From: Rhabditoides inermis
Taxonomy: Eukaryota; Nematoda; Chromadorea; Rhabditida; Rhabditidae
DNA length: 64,000 bases
Reading direction: 5' to 3'
Assembly (NCBI GenBank): GCA_963966185.1
Contig: CAWZYM010000008.1
Span: forward strand, 402,001 to 466,000
Both the position numbers and the translations under genes were made by a program. The notes under the pieces were generated by a model. That model was not told where the DNA came from and made no database searches. It was given only the letters and a program-made list of their open reading frames with translations. Shown in pieces: positions 33,334 through 44,868 of the stretch; within the stretch, counting starts at the first letter, position 1, and each line of letters opens with the position of its first letter.

Positions 33334-33640
33334 ACAGCCATCGCGTTACCGACTACACTTCTTGACACAAGTGGATGAAATGGCTGTCGGAGTGGTCGCT
33401 GGTCGATCAACAATCGATTCGAGTTGATTGTCGAAGGTGCGGATCAGTCTCTTTGCAAGCAATTTCGAAGTGGTTCGAAGGGTCAGCAGTATTCCGAAGA
33501 CAAGTGCATCGAAGAGATTGACCGCAACTTGAGTTGCGCATCGCTTTCCCTGACCGAAATTATCCAGACAGCCATCGCGTTATCGAAAACAGTTCTCGAC
33601 ACAAATGAATGAAATGGCTGTCGGGGTGGTCGCTCAACAG
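33334..33640 (+). repeat. Spaced direct repeat around GACAGCCATCGCGTTA
   Basis: GACAGCCATCGCGTTACCGA ... GAAATGGCTGTCGGAGTGGT at 33335-33400 recurs at 33568-33632 with a few changes. Within each unit ACAGCCAT and ATGGCTGT are inverted, so each could fold as a stem. Confidence 0.7.
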
Positions 33641-33724
33641 TAGATTGTTATACTTTTTTGGTTCGTTGCCAATTTCTCTCATAGATCTTTGATTGCTCAT
33701 AATTTTGTGTGACGCGGATATCAT

Positions 33725-33905
33725 TCAATTGTCGGATCGAGTTGATTGTCGAGTTGTTGCGAGACAACCCACCCTGTACTTGTTGCCCTCGGGGATGATG
33801 AAGACCGCCTTGCCGGTGGGCGTGCATGGGGTGCCGGCTACGGAATGCGCGATGCGCGGAGCCGGCGCCGACTCCAACCTGGAGAGGTAAGGTGAGGGGG
33901 GAGGG

Positions 33906-33946
<41 letters not shown>

Positions 33947-34934
33947 GAGAGGAGAGAGAGAGGGAGGAAGAGAGGGGAGAGAGAAGAGAGATAGGAGAGA
34001 GGGGGAGAGAGAGAGGGAGAGTAAGAAAGGACAGGGAAAGAGAGGGGGAGGGGGAGAGAGAGAGAGATACACCCACCGGAGCACAGGCCTCTTCACCGCG
34101 TACTGGTGCTTGTGGATGGTGCCGTCCTTCTCGGCGACCTTCAGTTCAGGAACGCGAATCACGCGAATCGTCGTCTTCCGGTTGCGAGCCGCCTAGAACA
34201 CCTCTCTCTCTCTCTCTCTCTCTTTCTCTCTTTCTATCTCTCTCTTACCTCCACATCCTCCACCTTCTTCTTAATGCACAGGTACTTTCGCACGCTTTCC
34301 GCGTACTGAAATAAATTATGGGTTTTAATCATAATGTTTTTTAACTTGGTTTCAACGTGAGAAAATCAGCAATGAGCGCTCGCCTGCGTTCTCTTTTCAA
34401 ATTCACTTTCTGCCTGTCTGATTAGTCTTATTTGGGAAAGGGAGAAAGTGTTGAACGGACTGTTTTATGGCGCGTCTTGCCTTCCACCCCACCATAGCGA
34501 GCGAAACAGTTCGAAATTGTTCTAGTTCTCACTCTGCTCAGCTGGGAAGCGGGAGAGACCCTCTTTGGGCTATTCCCACCACAGCACCCTCCATAGCGAG
34601 CCCACAACCTTCACAACATTACGTATTCTGCTGTCGCTCCTTCCAGCAAGCACATCCAGTAGGCTGTAGCAATCTGCTTAGCTTGGAAACTATTCCCACC
34701 ACAGCATCCCCATCACTACCACCACGCTAATCAGGTCGTCGTCCATCCTCTCTAGTTCTTTCTAGTTCTCTCTAATTGCTCTAGTTCTCGATCTGCTCAG
34801 CTGGGAAGCGGGAGAGACTCTCTGCTGACTATTCCGACCCTAGCACCCACCATAGCGAGCAGCACGAGTGCGCCCAGGCAGCCCACGCCCAGCACCCCCA
34901 TCACTACAACTACGCTCATCAGGTCGTCGTCCAT
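33725..34934 (-). CDS. Unrecognised 136-residue single-pass membrane protein
   Basis: Exons 34934-34851, 34305-34249, 34192-34077 and 33878-33725 join in consistent phases. The product begins MDDDLMS, continues with a hydrophobic helix of about 21 residues (VVVVMGVLGVGCLGALVLLA), then YAESVRKYLCIKKKVEDVE, a basic segment with RVIRVPELKVAEKDGTIHKH, and TPTGKAVFIIPEGNKYRVG before the stop. The short acidic N-terminus and basic flank after the helix suggest a type III or tail-out topology. I do not recognise the family. Introns are filled by GA/CT tracts. The start region is duplicated several times upstream (next entry), so the choice of first exon is uncertain. Confidence 0.55.
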
Positions 34935-35155
34935 CCTCTCTGAAACACGATAGGTCACCAGTCACCACAACGCATTTCTCGGTTTCCATTACGAACGATG
35001 CGAAACGAAAAAAAAAACGATCATCAGGTCGTCCATCCTCTCTGAAACACGATAGGTCAACCACGACGTCTTTTCCATGTCGCGCCAGCAGACAACGTAA
35101 TGCAACGATGCGAACCGAAAATACACGCTCATCAGGTCGTCGTCCATTCTCGCTG
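34728..35155 (-). repeat. Four copies of an acceptor-plus-start-codon segment
   Basis: The minus-strand sequence ..TTTCAG-AGAGGATGGACGACGACC-TGATGAGCGT occurs at about 35153, 35045, 34940 and, without the TTTCAG, 34750. Each copy offers a start MDD(D)LM; only the 34940 copy opens into the membrane helix used in the gene model. Confidence 0.8.
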
Positions 35156-36239
35156 AAAGACATTCCCTATCAGAGCGTGAACGTTCAATCCAACGCTTGG
35201 CAAGTTCTGCTTCGCAGTGAGTGATAGTACGGAATACGTTTAGGGGTGATAAACGTATAGCAATACCAAAACGACGACATGTCAGATGTCAGAATGACTA
35301 ACGAATAAGGAAATAGGGAAGTATAAACGGTGTAGACGCACACTGCTAGGGCTGCACAGGTGTGTGGAATGAATCGGCGATCGAGTTCCGATCCGGTCGG
35401 AGCCGCCCCGCGATTTGCATAATCCAGGAGGGGTGATAATCGGGCTGGGGCAGGTGAGGATAGCCTGATACAAACACACGTGATACCCTGTCCCCAATAG
35501 ACACTGATCAGCAATACACACACATACATCATCGTCCCTTTCTCTGGCTTTTGATCTCCCAGCCTCGTGGTAGATGACGTTTCAGCATTACAGCATTACC
35601 ATATTTCATAGTAGCGGCCAGTCTCTTCAAAATACTCGAGATGAGCCTCTCAACTTGTATTTCACCGTAAACTTCCGAATTGCTTCAAACAAATTCCAAA
35701 CTGCTTGCGATTGATCTCTGACCACTTCGAATTATTTCGAACCTTCCTGAAGAAACCCACGCCTCAACTGGTCAACATGACATCATCGCTGATTGTTGAT
35801 CGGCTTTCCAAATAGCAGCGCATATCTTCTCTAACCTTTCACAACTCCCATTATGCAAATCACCGCATGGAATTCGAGTACGCGCGTCATTCCACACTTA
35901 CTCGCATAAACAAAACGCGCAGCAAACACGTTTGACGTAAATAGTTTATTTCTACATTGGAGCGGTCACACAATCAATTCACACGATCACAAAGACATAT
36001 ATGGGCATCGAATAGACATTCGCGAATAGTGGATATTTACAATTTACAGCAAGCATAGTAGTAGTGAGTGAGTCATCATCGCACACAACCGGAACAAATG
36101 CTAATTAACTAATTACACATACACATCTCAATGGACGCGTCCACTGACCTTACTCATCTCATTCTCATACACACACACACACACCCTAGTACGCTTATGC
36201 AGACAACAATTGAACAGACGAACATATCACATACACACA
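35156..36239. other. Intergenic and 3' flank of the syntaxin gene
   Basis: No coding exon recognised. A minus-strand AATAAA (35945-35950) lies about 390 bp beyond the syntaxin stop and is a candidate polyadenylation signal. Confidence 0.5.
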
Positions 36240-36303
36240 GTGTACAGATCTCAGGGGACACCGGAAGTGTGTCTCACTTGGCTCCCAGGTAGACGGTGAG
36301 GAG
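36240..36303 (-). repeat. Tandem duplicate of the syntaxin 3' end
   Basis: The last coding bases, stop and following roughly 40 bp of the syntaxin gene (36304-36371) are repeated once with a 64-bp period (CAGATCTCAGGGGACACCGG). Confidence 0.85.
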
Positions 36304-36343
36304 TGTACAGATCTCAGGGGACACCGGAAGTGTACCTGCCTCC

Positions 36344-36729
36344 TCACTTGGCGCCCAGGTAGACGGTGAGCAGGATGATGAATACGAGGATAGCCAGGAA
36401 CACGCACAGCAGCAGCTTCTTCTGTCGCGCCTTCTGGTTGTAGTAGACTGCCTGCTGCACGTTCGTGGCGCCCTGAAAAAAGTCTGGATAACAAAACTTT
36501 AACTTTTGTTTTACAAGCCCTCTAACAGAAAGAGTGAACTCGCGACTTCCATGACTTGCCCTCTTATAAAGACGCTACCAATCTGGCGCCAATGTCAAAC
36601 TCGTGTATTCACAGAATCACAGATAGAATCACATCATCGATAAGGAATCGCCATCGCACTGTGTCTGACAATATTCGCATCGTCCTCCTCTACCATTCCC
36701 TCCCCCCTCCCCTTCTGTCGCACTAGAGG

Positions 36730-36775
<46 letters not shown>

Positions 36776-38279
36776 AGAGAGCAGAAAGAGATGTATCCAA
36801 TTTTCACACATTCTCCCACCTGCTCGACGTGGATGGTGGCGTGCTCGACGTTCGCCTCGATAGAGTCCACCATCTCACCCTGAAACACGCTCAGCGTACT
36901 CCCTCTCTCTCCCCCCCTCTCTCTCTCCCTCTCTCTCTCCCCTCTCTATCCTTCTCCATCTTAATCTTCCTCTCCCCCCTCTCTCTCTCCTTCCCGCCCT
37001 CTCTCTCTCTCCCTCTCTCGCTCTCTCTCCTTCCCCCTCTCTCTCTCTCCCCCTCTCCCCACCCCCCCACCTGATCATGCACAATCCTGGCCAGATCTGA
37101 GAATATCTGATTCACGTCGCCAATGTCTCGCTCCAGCTGCTGAATCGCCTACAAACACCAAGAAATAGACAGCTCTGCGAACCACAAGCAAGTAAAACGC
37201 ATAAACAAACTAGCACACTGATACCGTAATCAACGGACCACCACGCTGAACACACACCAAAATTGCTGGCATGTTGACAAATCAAACAATACCAATCAAC
37301 TGGAACACAGCTGATCAACGTTGATCCCCCGCACCTGCGTCCTCTCCTTGATCTGCTCGACCTGCACCCGCTGCTGCGCGTGTCTCTGTCGCTGGCCCCA
37401 CTCGTCCGCCTGTTGTTGTTGTTGCTGCTGCTGGGCGAGGGCCGAGTCGCCGTCCTGCTCCGCCGCGTGGCGCATCTAAGGCACAGGTAAAGGTATTTTG
37501 CATGAAAGGTAAAGGTAAAGGTATTTTGCATCTAAGGTAAAGGTAAAGGTATATTATCATCTAAGGCAACGGTAAAGGTATTCCAGGTACCATAGCTGCG
37601 ACCCCCTCCGTGGCGCATCTACAACACAACAAGTTTTCTTCTGACGCGCCTTCAGGGCTGGCAAACCTATACAGACAGCTACCATAGTATGCATATGGTA
37701 TGTATAGGCTGGAGTATGTATATGTATATGGTAGTTCCGTAACCATTCACCTAATCCACATATCATTTCACGTGAAAGCAAAACTAGACGACTGGGCCCT
37801 CTTTCTCCCTGAACACAGTTCGGCACCCCCCCCCCTTTTTCTCTCGCACCTGCTGCACCGAGTCCTACTCTTTCTTCGATCTACACTACCTATTACATTT
37901 TTAAAAAAACACACACCCACAGGACGTACACGTCGTACATCGTTAAAAAAACACTGCACCTGCTGCACCGAGTCCTACTCTTTCTTCGATCTACACTACC
38001 TATTACATTTAAAAAAAAACACACACCCACAGGACGTACACGTCGTACATCGTTCAAATAACCACTCGCACCTGCTGCACCGAGTCCTTCTCGGTCTGGG
38101 CGGCGCGTCGCTGCGCCTGCTGCAGCCGGTTCAGCACGCCCATGTACTCGTTCGACAGACGCTCGCGGTGCACGCGAAGGGAACGCTGAACAGCAATCAA
38201 TCAATCAATCAATCAGATGATAACCCAATCAATCAATCAATCAAGCAGTTGATAACCCAATCAATCAATCAATCAATCC

Positions 38280-38342
<63 letters not shown>

Positions 38343-39036
38343 CGTAGACCACCCACGTTGTTGTTGGCGCGGTCGACGAGCTGCCGCATCAGCTGATTCG
38401 TCTCCTTGGAGAGGCGATGCGCCACGTGCGCCTGCTGAAACAGAAAACACATTACACGCAAGTATTCAGAATACAGTATTCTAAACTACAGTACTCATCA
38501 TACCGTACCTCGTTGAACTGTTCGCGCAAGCGCTCTCCCTCATGACTGCTCTCGGAGAGTTTCGAGATCTCACCCTCCAACACTTGCACTGAAACATCAT
38601 GTCAATCAATCAATCAATCAACAATCGATATAATCAATAATCAATCAATAACCCACCTTGCTGCGCGAGTTTCTGGATGTTGGTCTGGATCTGACCGACG
38701 ATCACCGACCCGTCGTCGCCGTCGAAATCCATACTGCCTGGAATACGCAATCAATCAATACTCTACCGATCATCAAAATATCAATCAAGAACATATGATG
38801 AGATGTGATGTTCAGCCGATGTACCGCGATAAAAAAATTCATTCAGACTTTTCGCCTTTATGGCATCATCAGGAAAAGCATTACCTACAAAAGCATTACC
38901 TACAATCAAGAAGTGATTGGTGATGGAAGAATTCACACGGTCAGAGAGTGCGTACAGCGAGTGGTAATGGACAAACACCCATAACTAACCAAACAAGGCA
39001 CATACCATAAGACTTGTTGAAAGGCGGACTCGACAT
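36344..39036 (-). CDS. Syntaxin-7/12-like Qa-SNARE, 9 exons
   Basis: Exons: 39036-39006, about 38740-38657, 38588-38509, 38434-38357, 38185-38072, 37475-37335, 37148-37071, 36879-36820, 36472-36344. Syntaxins drive fusion of vesicles with target membranes; the 7/12/13 group acts on endosomes and lysosomes. The start is MSSPPFNKSYG, followed by an N-terminal Habc-type helical region (IQTNIQKLAQQ, HRLSKETNQLMRQLVDRANN, AQRRAAQTEKDSVQQ), a polyglutamine stretch, and the SNARE motif AIQQLERDIGDVNQIFSDLA followed by RIVHDQGEMVDSIEANVEHA, whose HDQ glutamine is the zero layer. The C-terminus is a membrane anchor (LLLCVFLAILVFIILLTVYL) ending GAK. Introns contain a duplicated exon border and a CAAT array. 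Assignment to the 7/12 group rests on the SNARE core and is firm at family level. Confidence 0.9.
37846..38071 (-). repeat. Two tandem copies of the syntaxin exon 5 end plus intron
   Basis: CTGCTGCACCGAGTCC at the end of exon 5 (38073-38094) recurs at 37848-37870 and 37958-37980, each followed by the same intron sequence with CACACCCACAGGACGTACAC. Each copy retains the CAG-GTGC donor. Confidence 0.85.
38190..38342. repeat. (CAAT)n tetranucleotide array
   Basis: CAAT/CAATCAAT repeated for about 150 bp in the syntaxin intron between exons 4 and 5. Confidence 0.95.
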
Positions 39037-39540
39037 GTCACAATGTTCGCTCACACAGTGCGAGCCTATCACATGTCCCCCCTCTCACTATTCTATCTAT
39101 TCATTCACACTCACTCGCTTATAATCGATAAATCAGCAGCGGTAAGAGGGAACAGCCTACCCACTCGGGACAGAGCAACAGATAAGCACGGTTGTTTGGA
39201 CGAACCGCGCGCACTCCCCGGAAAGTCCAAACAATACAACACTCGTGACTCATCAGCTGATTCAAAAGCATTCTGATGAAACAACAAGATACAAGAAAAA
39301 GGGGAAACTATTAGGATCGATCACATGTCACAAGGTCAATGGCGAGAAAAGTAGATGGCACAAGAAGTTGTTGTGTATGATGTGAGACCAGAGACGGGCA
39401 AGGAGTGAGCAGGGCAGTTCTCTCTCTCCTCTCTCAAACCGGGTGTGACCGAGTGAGCGAATAGGAGAGAGAGCAGAGAGAAACACGCACACGCGACGCG
39501 TAGCCGCGCCCCGCAAATGCACCCAGGGCACGCATTTCAT

Positions 39541-39590
<50 letters not shown>

Positions 39591-39912
39591 CTAGTAAAGG
39601 TATTCACTGCGAACCATAACGCATCAAACATAACACAACATCATCATCTCGCACACCAAAACTTTATACTATAGAAATGCATTCTCACAACTCACAAACA
39701 AAACATCGGCAAACTTACAAAAATAACGTGTCATAATATCGGAAGAGAACGCAAGGAGACCCGCATTGGCGCACCGTCTCTCACAAAGGCAGGATAATCA
39801 TCACACACATAAAGGGCCGTCCAGACTAAACGCAAACGCTCGGGTTTTGCGTTTGCGTTAATTCAGGACGACCCTATAGGGACGTCATGTGGCGCGGCCG
39901 TCTGGACGTCGG
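39037..39912. other. Intergenic between FCP1 and syntaxin
   Basis: Contains a GA tract (39543-39590) and no recognised coding exon. It is the 5' flank of the syntaxin gene and the 3' flank of FCP1. Confidence 0.5.
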
Positions 39913-41206
39913 TCACCCGATGAGGTTCTCAATGTCGGCGGCCATGTCGTCGTAGTCCTCGTCCTCCTCATCCTCTTCCCCCTCTCCGTCCCGCGTCGTC
40001 TCGTCGTTGTCGTCGTCGTCGAAGCTAAAACATAGACATGGTACCGTATTCACAAAAATAGAGACTCGTCAATAAACCCTAACGAGAGAAGTAAGAAAGA
40101 AAGATCAGAATCAGAAAGATCAGAAAGATCAGAAGAAAGAAAGATCAGAAAGAAAGATCGTAAGAAAGATCTCAGAACGCGCGCCCCACCCTCAGAAAGG
40201 TCCTCCGAAACTATATTTTTGTATCATGAAGCGGCTTTATGACACATAATCGAGTCTGACCTCGCCTCAACCCCACTCACTTCCTGTGGTACTCCTCGTC
40301 CTCTCCGTCGTCAAACTTGCCGCGCTTGCCACCACTGCCCGCATCATCCTGCAAACAAGGCATTCACTCCATCGCCTGCCCCTTCAAGCCCCGCCCACCT
40401 CCTCGTCGTCATCGTCGTCATCGTCTCTCAGGCGCTTCGAACCGCCCGCCTTCTCAATCTGCTCGCTAAAGTCGAGCGGCTGAAATCAGTTAATCAATAA
40501 ATGAACTTAGAAGAAGCACTTACCGTGTCATCCTCGTCCTCCAATCCATCCGCATCGCCTCCTTCTCCCTCCTCCCCCTCCTTCTCCTTCTCCCCCTTCT
40601 CCTCCCCATCTCCACCCTCCTCCTTTCCCTCCTTCTCCTCCTCGTCCTCATCCTCATCCGACAGCGCCTCGTCCACCTCAACACCACATATCCAAACGCC
40701 GCCCCTTCTCACCCCGCCCACCTCGTCGGCCATGCTCTGCAGCTCGCCTCGTCCCATGGTGGGCATGTCGGCGAGGTTGCTCAGTCCGCTCGCCTCCCTC
40801 GATGATTGTCGCGGGTCGCCGTCCGATTCGGGTGAGATGGCAAACTGCGCCTCGTCGGCCAGCATCCAGCGCTCCACACACGCATACAGCCACTTGGGAG
40901 AGACGATCGGAACGGAGAGACGGTGCGCCTGGTGCACCTTACTGCAATCACTCGGTAACCTGGGGGGTATTGTACGCGGCCAGGCAGAGCGTTATGTACA
41001 ATACGCGTACAGTCCGTACTCAATACATTACACTCTACTTGTACGCGAACTGTACGAAAAGTAATGTACTGTACGCGTACTGTCCGATTGCAGTACCCCG
41101 CAGCACAACGTTGTGAGTGCTCTGGGAAGCATTTTCTGTTCTTGTTTTTTTAGTGCATGTTCAATGTTTGTTTTTGTATTCAAACCTGCTCGAGCAGATA
41201 CTGAGG

Positions 41207-41248
<42 letters not shown>

Positions 41249-41599
41249 AGAGAGAGAGAGAGAGGGAAGAGAGAGAGGGGGGGGGGGAGAGAGGGAGAGG
41301 GAGAGGGAGAGAGAGAGAGGGAGAAAGAGCGCGCGCGCGAGAGAGAGAGACTCACGTGGTGCCCCAGCGAGCCGCAATCACATGCGTCGTCTTCTCGCTC
41401 ACGTCATTCTCGACAGTACACCCAAACTGCACACACAGACGGTAGATGTCCGACGTCTCCGGCTGAAAAGCGCCGCATCTCGTCTCATATTCCCCTCTCT
41501 CTCTCCCTCTCTCTTACTCTTTCTCCCTTTCTCTCTCCATCTCCTTCTCTCCCCTCTCTCTCTCTTCCCCCTCTCCATCTCTCCCCCTCTCCATCTCTC

Positions 41600-41639
<40 letters not shown>

Positions 41640-44530
41640 TCTCCCTCTCTCCCCTCACTCTCCCTACCTGCACCCCCAGCGGTATCACTCCGCTCAGCAC
41701 GACGACGCACTTGCGCAGCACCTGCGACTTGAGCCACGCAATCACCACCTGCAATAGTGTGGCGGGGCTAAGAAGGGCGGGACTACCTTGAGATCGCGGA
41801 TCTCGCCCGTCTTGTCGTAGTGCTTGTAGAAGGAGGTGTGCACGTCGGTGAGCACCCGCTCAATGTGGTGCAGCGTCGTGTCCTCGTCGCCGTCAGACGG
41901 CGCCTGTCAAAGGAAAGGTAGCCTCCGAGTCAAGAACGTCAGTACTCTATGGCTTGTGGATACCCCCCCTCCCTATTTCCTAAATTAAATCAATTACACA
42001 ATAGAAGGCGCGCTGGGGTGGACGTCAGCGACAGCAGCGCTAACCCGCTAACAACTCTCATACACTCTCTTGGGCGGAGAGCGGTCACTCAATGACTCAA
42101 AATGCCACGCGATCCTACCTCAGCGAGCAGCTGTTCGGCCGAGCCTTTGGGAGCGTTGATGTCGCCCACCTCCTTGAAGAAGCGGTACGGCTTCACCTGC
42201 AATCACCTGGTCCACCTCCCTCTTTCTCTCTCCCTCTCTTCCTCTATCCCTCCCTTCCTCTCTTCTTCCCCCTCTCTCTCCTTCCCCCCTCTCTCCCCCT
42301 CCTCACCTGAATGAGTGCTTCCGAGAACTGCCACACGTCGGCTCGGTCGTCAATGATGGCGACCATCTGATCGCCGCACGGGAACAGCGCCTGAATCGCC
42401 GGCTTTGCGGCTTTCCCACTCCTTTTGCTGCTTCTTTTTTCCTACACGTGTTTCTGTGACCATCTCCCGTAACCACTGACCACCAGATCCGCACATGAGA
42501 GAATCGGGCATAACCGGAGAATTTAGGTTTTTTTTTAAATATTCCCCTGACGGTGTTTATAAATCCAAACTACTGTTTAATCCATTTCAAACACACAAAT
42601 TCCCTCTATTTCGCAAGCTACATCTACCGCTCGTGATGTCGCGGGGAAACAGAGGAACAGAACAACCGTCCGAAACACACAGCCCGCTCGCCCGCGCACC
42701 TTGATGTTCTTTGTCTTGTGGCGGGCGGAGAACAGTTCGTCGCGCGACATCACCCGCTGCCCAAAGATCGAGCCGTCCGGGTCGAGGATCTGCAAACGAT
42801 CAATCTTTTTCCACACGCACCGATACATCTTCAGAATCGGCTCACCCCTTTTCCTTCTCCCTCTCAGTCAGACTTTGGACATTTGAAAAAAAAGGAATGT
42901 GCCATCACCTCAGCCTACCTATCTCTCTCTCACCCAGCCTTATTGGTTCGCTACAACTGGTGAGACTGACAACTTCTTCAGCCTGTGCCTTCCCCCTCCT
43001 ATACATATCTTTCTCACCCAGCCGTTCGTTACAACTATTGAACCTTCGGACAACTTCTCCAGACTGTGACTTCCCCTCGCTCTCCACTCCCCCCCCCCAC
43101 TATTGACTATGCCTTCGGACAACTTCTTCTCTTCTTTAGACTGTGCCTTCCCCTCCCTCCCTCCCCATACCTCGGCGCACTTATGCGCGTAGACGCGGTT
43201 GCCGTACGTCACTATGTGCATCTCGTACAGCTTGTTCATGTGCAACAAAAACTCGCTGCAACATCGGCCATCATCTCATACCCCCCCCCTCTCTCTCCCT
43301 CCCTCCTCTCTCTCTCTTTCTCCCTCTCTCCTCTCTCTCACCGCGTATACGGCCGCAGCTTGGTGATGTGCTCTCCGCCCTGCATCGCGTACTTGCTCAT
43401 GTCGGGGTGCTGAAAGAGCGTCATTGTATCCAGGTCTAGTCTACCACCACTGCAGAAAACTGCTCGACAGAGGCGCACGTGCACATTTCACAACACACAT
43501 TGTGTCGATGGAACGCAAATAATAAATACTCATCGCTCATAATATCATGATTGTGTTGTCATATTCAGATATAACGATTCCGGCTAAACGATTGATTGAT
43601 TGATATTGTCCATTTCTGTTTCATCTCCCCCCAACCACTACTCCACTACCGACTACCTTCTCGGGGTCGTAGGGAAACGGCCGGTTGGTGGTGTGGATGA
43701 CGGTCTGATCGAGGTCCACCAGCAGCACCAGCTTCCGAGACGCCAGCACGTTCTGCTGGTCCTGGTTGCCCAGCTCCTGCGCCAGCTGAAACGAGATCAT
43801 CTCCCCCTCCTCCCTCTCCCTCTCTCTCTCTCTCTCCTCCCTCTCACCTCATCCGACACGACGAGCTCTGGCACGTGGTGTATCATGGAGACCTTGGCGG
43901 CTGGTCGTTCCACTCTCTGTCCGGCCATCCCCTCCTTCCTGCAATCGTCCATCTCCCCTCCCCTCCTCTCCCTCCCTCTCTTCATCCCTCTCTCTTCTCC
44001 TCTCCTCTCCCCTCCCTCTCTTCTCCTCTCTCTCCCTCCCTCCCTGCCCCACTCACACCCTCAGATCCTTTCCGCAGCTGGCGCACATGTCCTTGATGAC
44101 AATCGCGTGGTCGCACACCACAATCCTGGCTGCCACCGCGTCTCCGGGCAGTCTGGCCGACCTGCATCACCCATATATAGCCTGCGCGCTATTGCCGAGA
44201 GCTGACTCTCCGTCTTCCTCTGATCTACCCCACCGCGCGCAACTTATTGCGAGCATAGAACTATGGCCATCCCTCCCTGCCCCTCCTCCTCCCACCCCTT
44301 CACTCACTTGGTCGTCTTCCGATCGAACGAGACCACTCCCTCCGCGTGGCTCTTCAGCTTCTTCACCTCCTCGCAGCCGGCCACTTTGTACTCCATGATC
44401 ACCTGCACATCATACATACAGTAGCCCTCTCACAGCATCTCCTAACCGTATCTGCGGGGTGGAAGCTTCCATTGGGCACCTTGCGTGCTAAAACCTCACA
44501 CTCTCCTTCCTCTCCAAAACGCACTTCCAT
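39913..44530 (-). CDS. fcp-1: FCP1-type RNA polymerase II CTD phosphatase, 18 exons
   Basis: Exons begin at 44530, 44402, 44161, 43938, 43785, 43409, 43255, 42789, 42390, 42196, 41903, 41748, 41462, 40941, about 40676, 40479, 40348 and 40024; stop 39913. FCP1 removes phosphate from the RNA polymerase II C-terminal repeats to recycle the enzyme after transcription. The N-terminus has a lipoyl-like fold (PNGSFHPADT, KLKSHAEGVV) and DMCASCGKDLR. The FCPH catalytic motif LVDLDQTVIHTT (exon 5) is followed by HIVTYGNRVYAHKCAE and the second acidic motif AIIDDRADVWQF (exon 9). A BRCT domain spans exons 12-14 (VVVLSGVIPLGVQ, THVIAARWGTT, SVPIVSPKWLYACVERW). The tail is long and acidic, ending DYDDMAADIENLIG, as in FCP1 proteins that bind TFIIF. 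A 42-nt insert at 40681-40722 may be an intron or coding. The gene lies 338 bp downstream of RBBP6 on the same strand. Confidence 0.93.
40165..40275 (-). repeat. Interspersed repeat (MITE-like), copy 2
   Basis: Shares GAGGTCAGACTCGATTATGT and CTTTCTGAGGGTGGGGCGCG with 13832-13965, in reverse orientation, inside an FCP1 intron near the 3' end. Confidence 0.7.
43540..43605 (+). mobile_element. Retroposon 3' end with GATT-type tail, family copy 3
   Basis: GTTGTCATATTCAGATATAA, CGATTCCGGCTAAACGATTG and GATTGATTGATA, in the FCP1 intron between exons 5 and 6, antisense to the gene. Confidence 0.75.
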
Positions 44531-44868
44531 CACCAATCTAGATAACGAGATCTCTTCAAATAACCTAAACACACCAGTCAATCCATTGAAATCGAAACTC
44601 AATCCATTGAAATCGAAAAAAAATCCGGATAGTCTCACAACTGGTCGCATAACCAAATCGATAAATAACTCATCGCATCGCAACATTCATAGAATTTTTA
44701 TCCGTTTTCAACACAACGTAACAGTTCACCGCGTTATATATAAATAGAAACATGCAAACAAACAAACGATTACTAACCACACAGAGAACAGAACATACAT
44801 ACTCTAGGAATACTATACTCACAGAGTAGTTATTGAGCACATTAAAAGGTGCCCTACTCCTCTTCAGT
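44531..44868 (-). other. Short intergenic gap RBBP6-FCP1
   Basis: 338 bp separate the RBBP6 stop from the FCP1 start on the same strand. The gap is AT-rich with a repeated AATCCATTGAAATCGAAA unit (44579-44616). It fits an operon gap, but no consensus splice-leader element is obvious. Confidence 0.4.

Noticed and set aside
37700..38347. 215-codon plus-strand frame
   Set aside because: It runs through duplicated syntaxin intron and the CAAT array and is antisense to supported exons.
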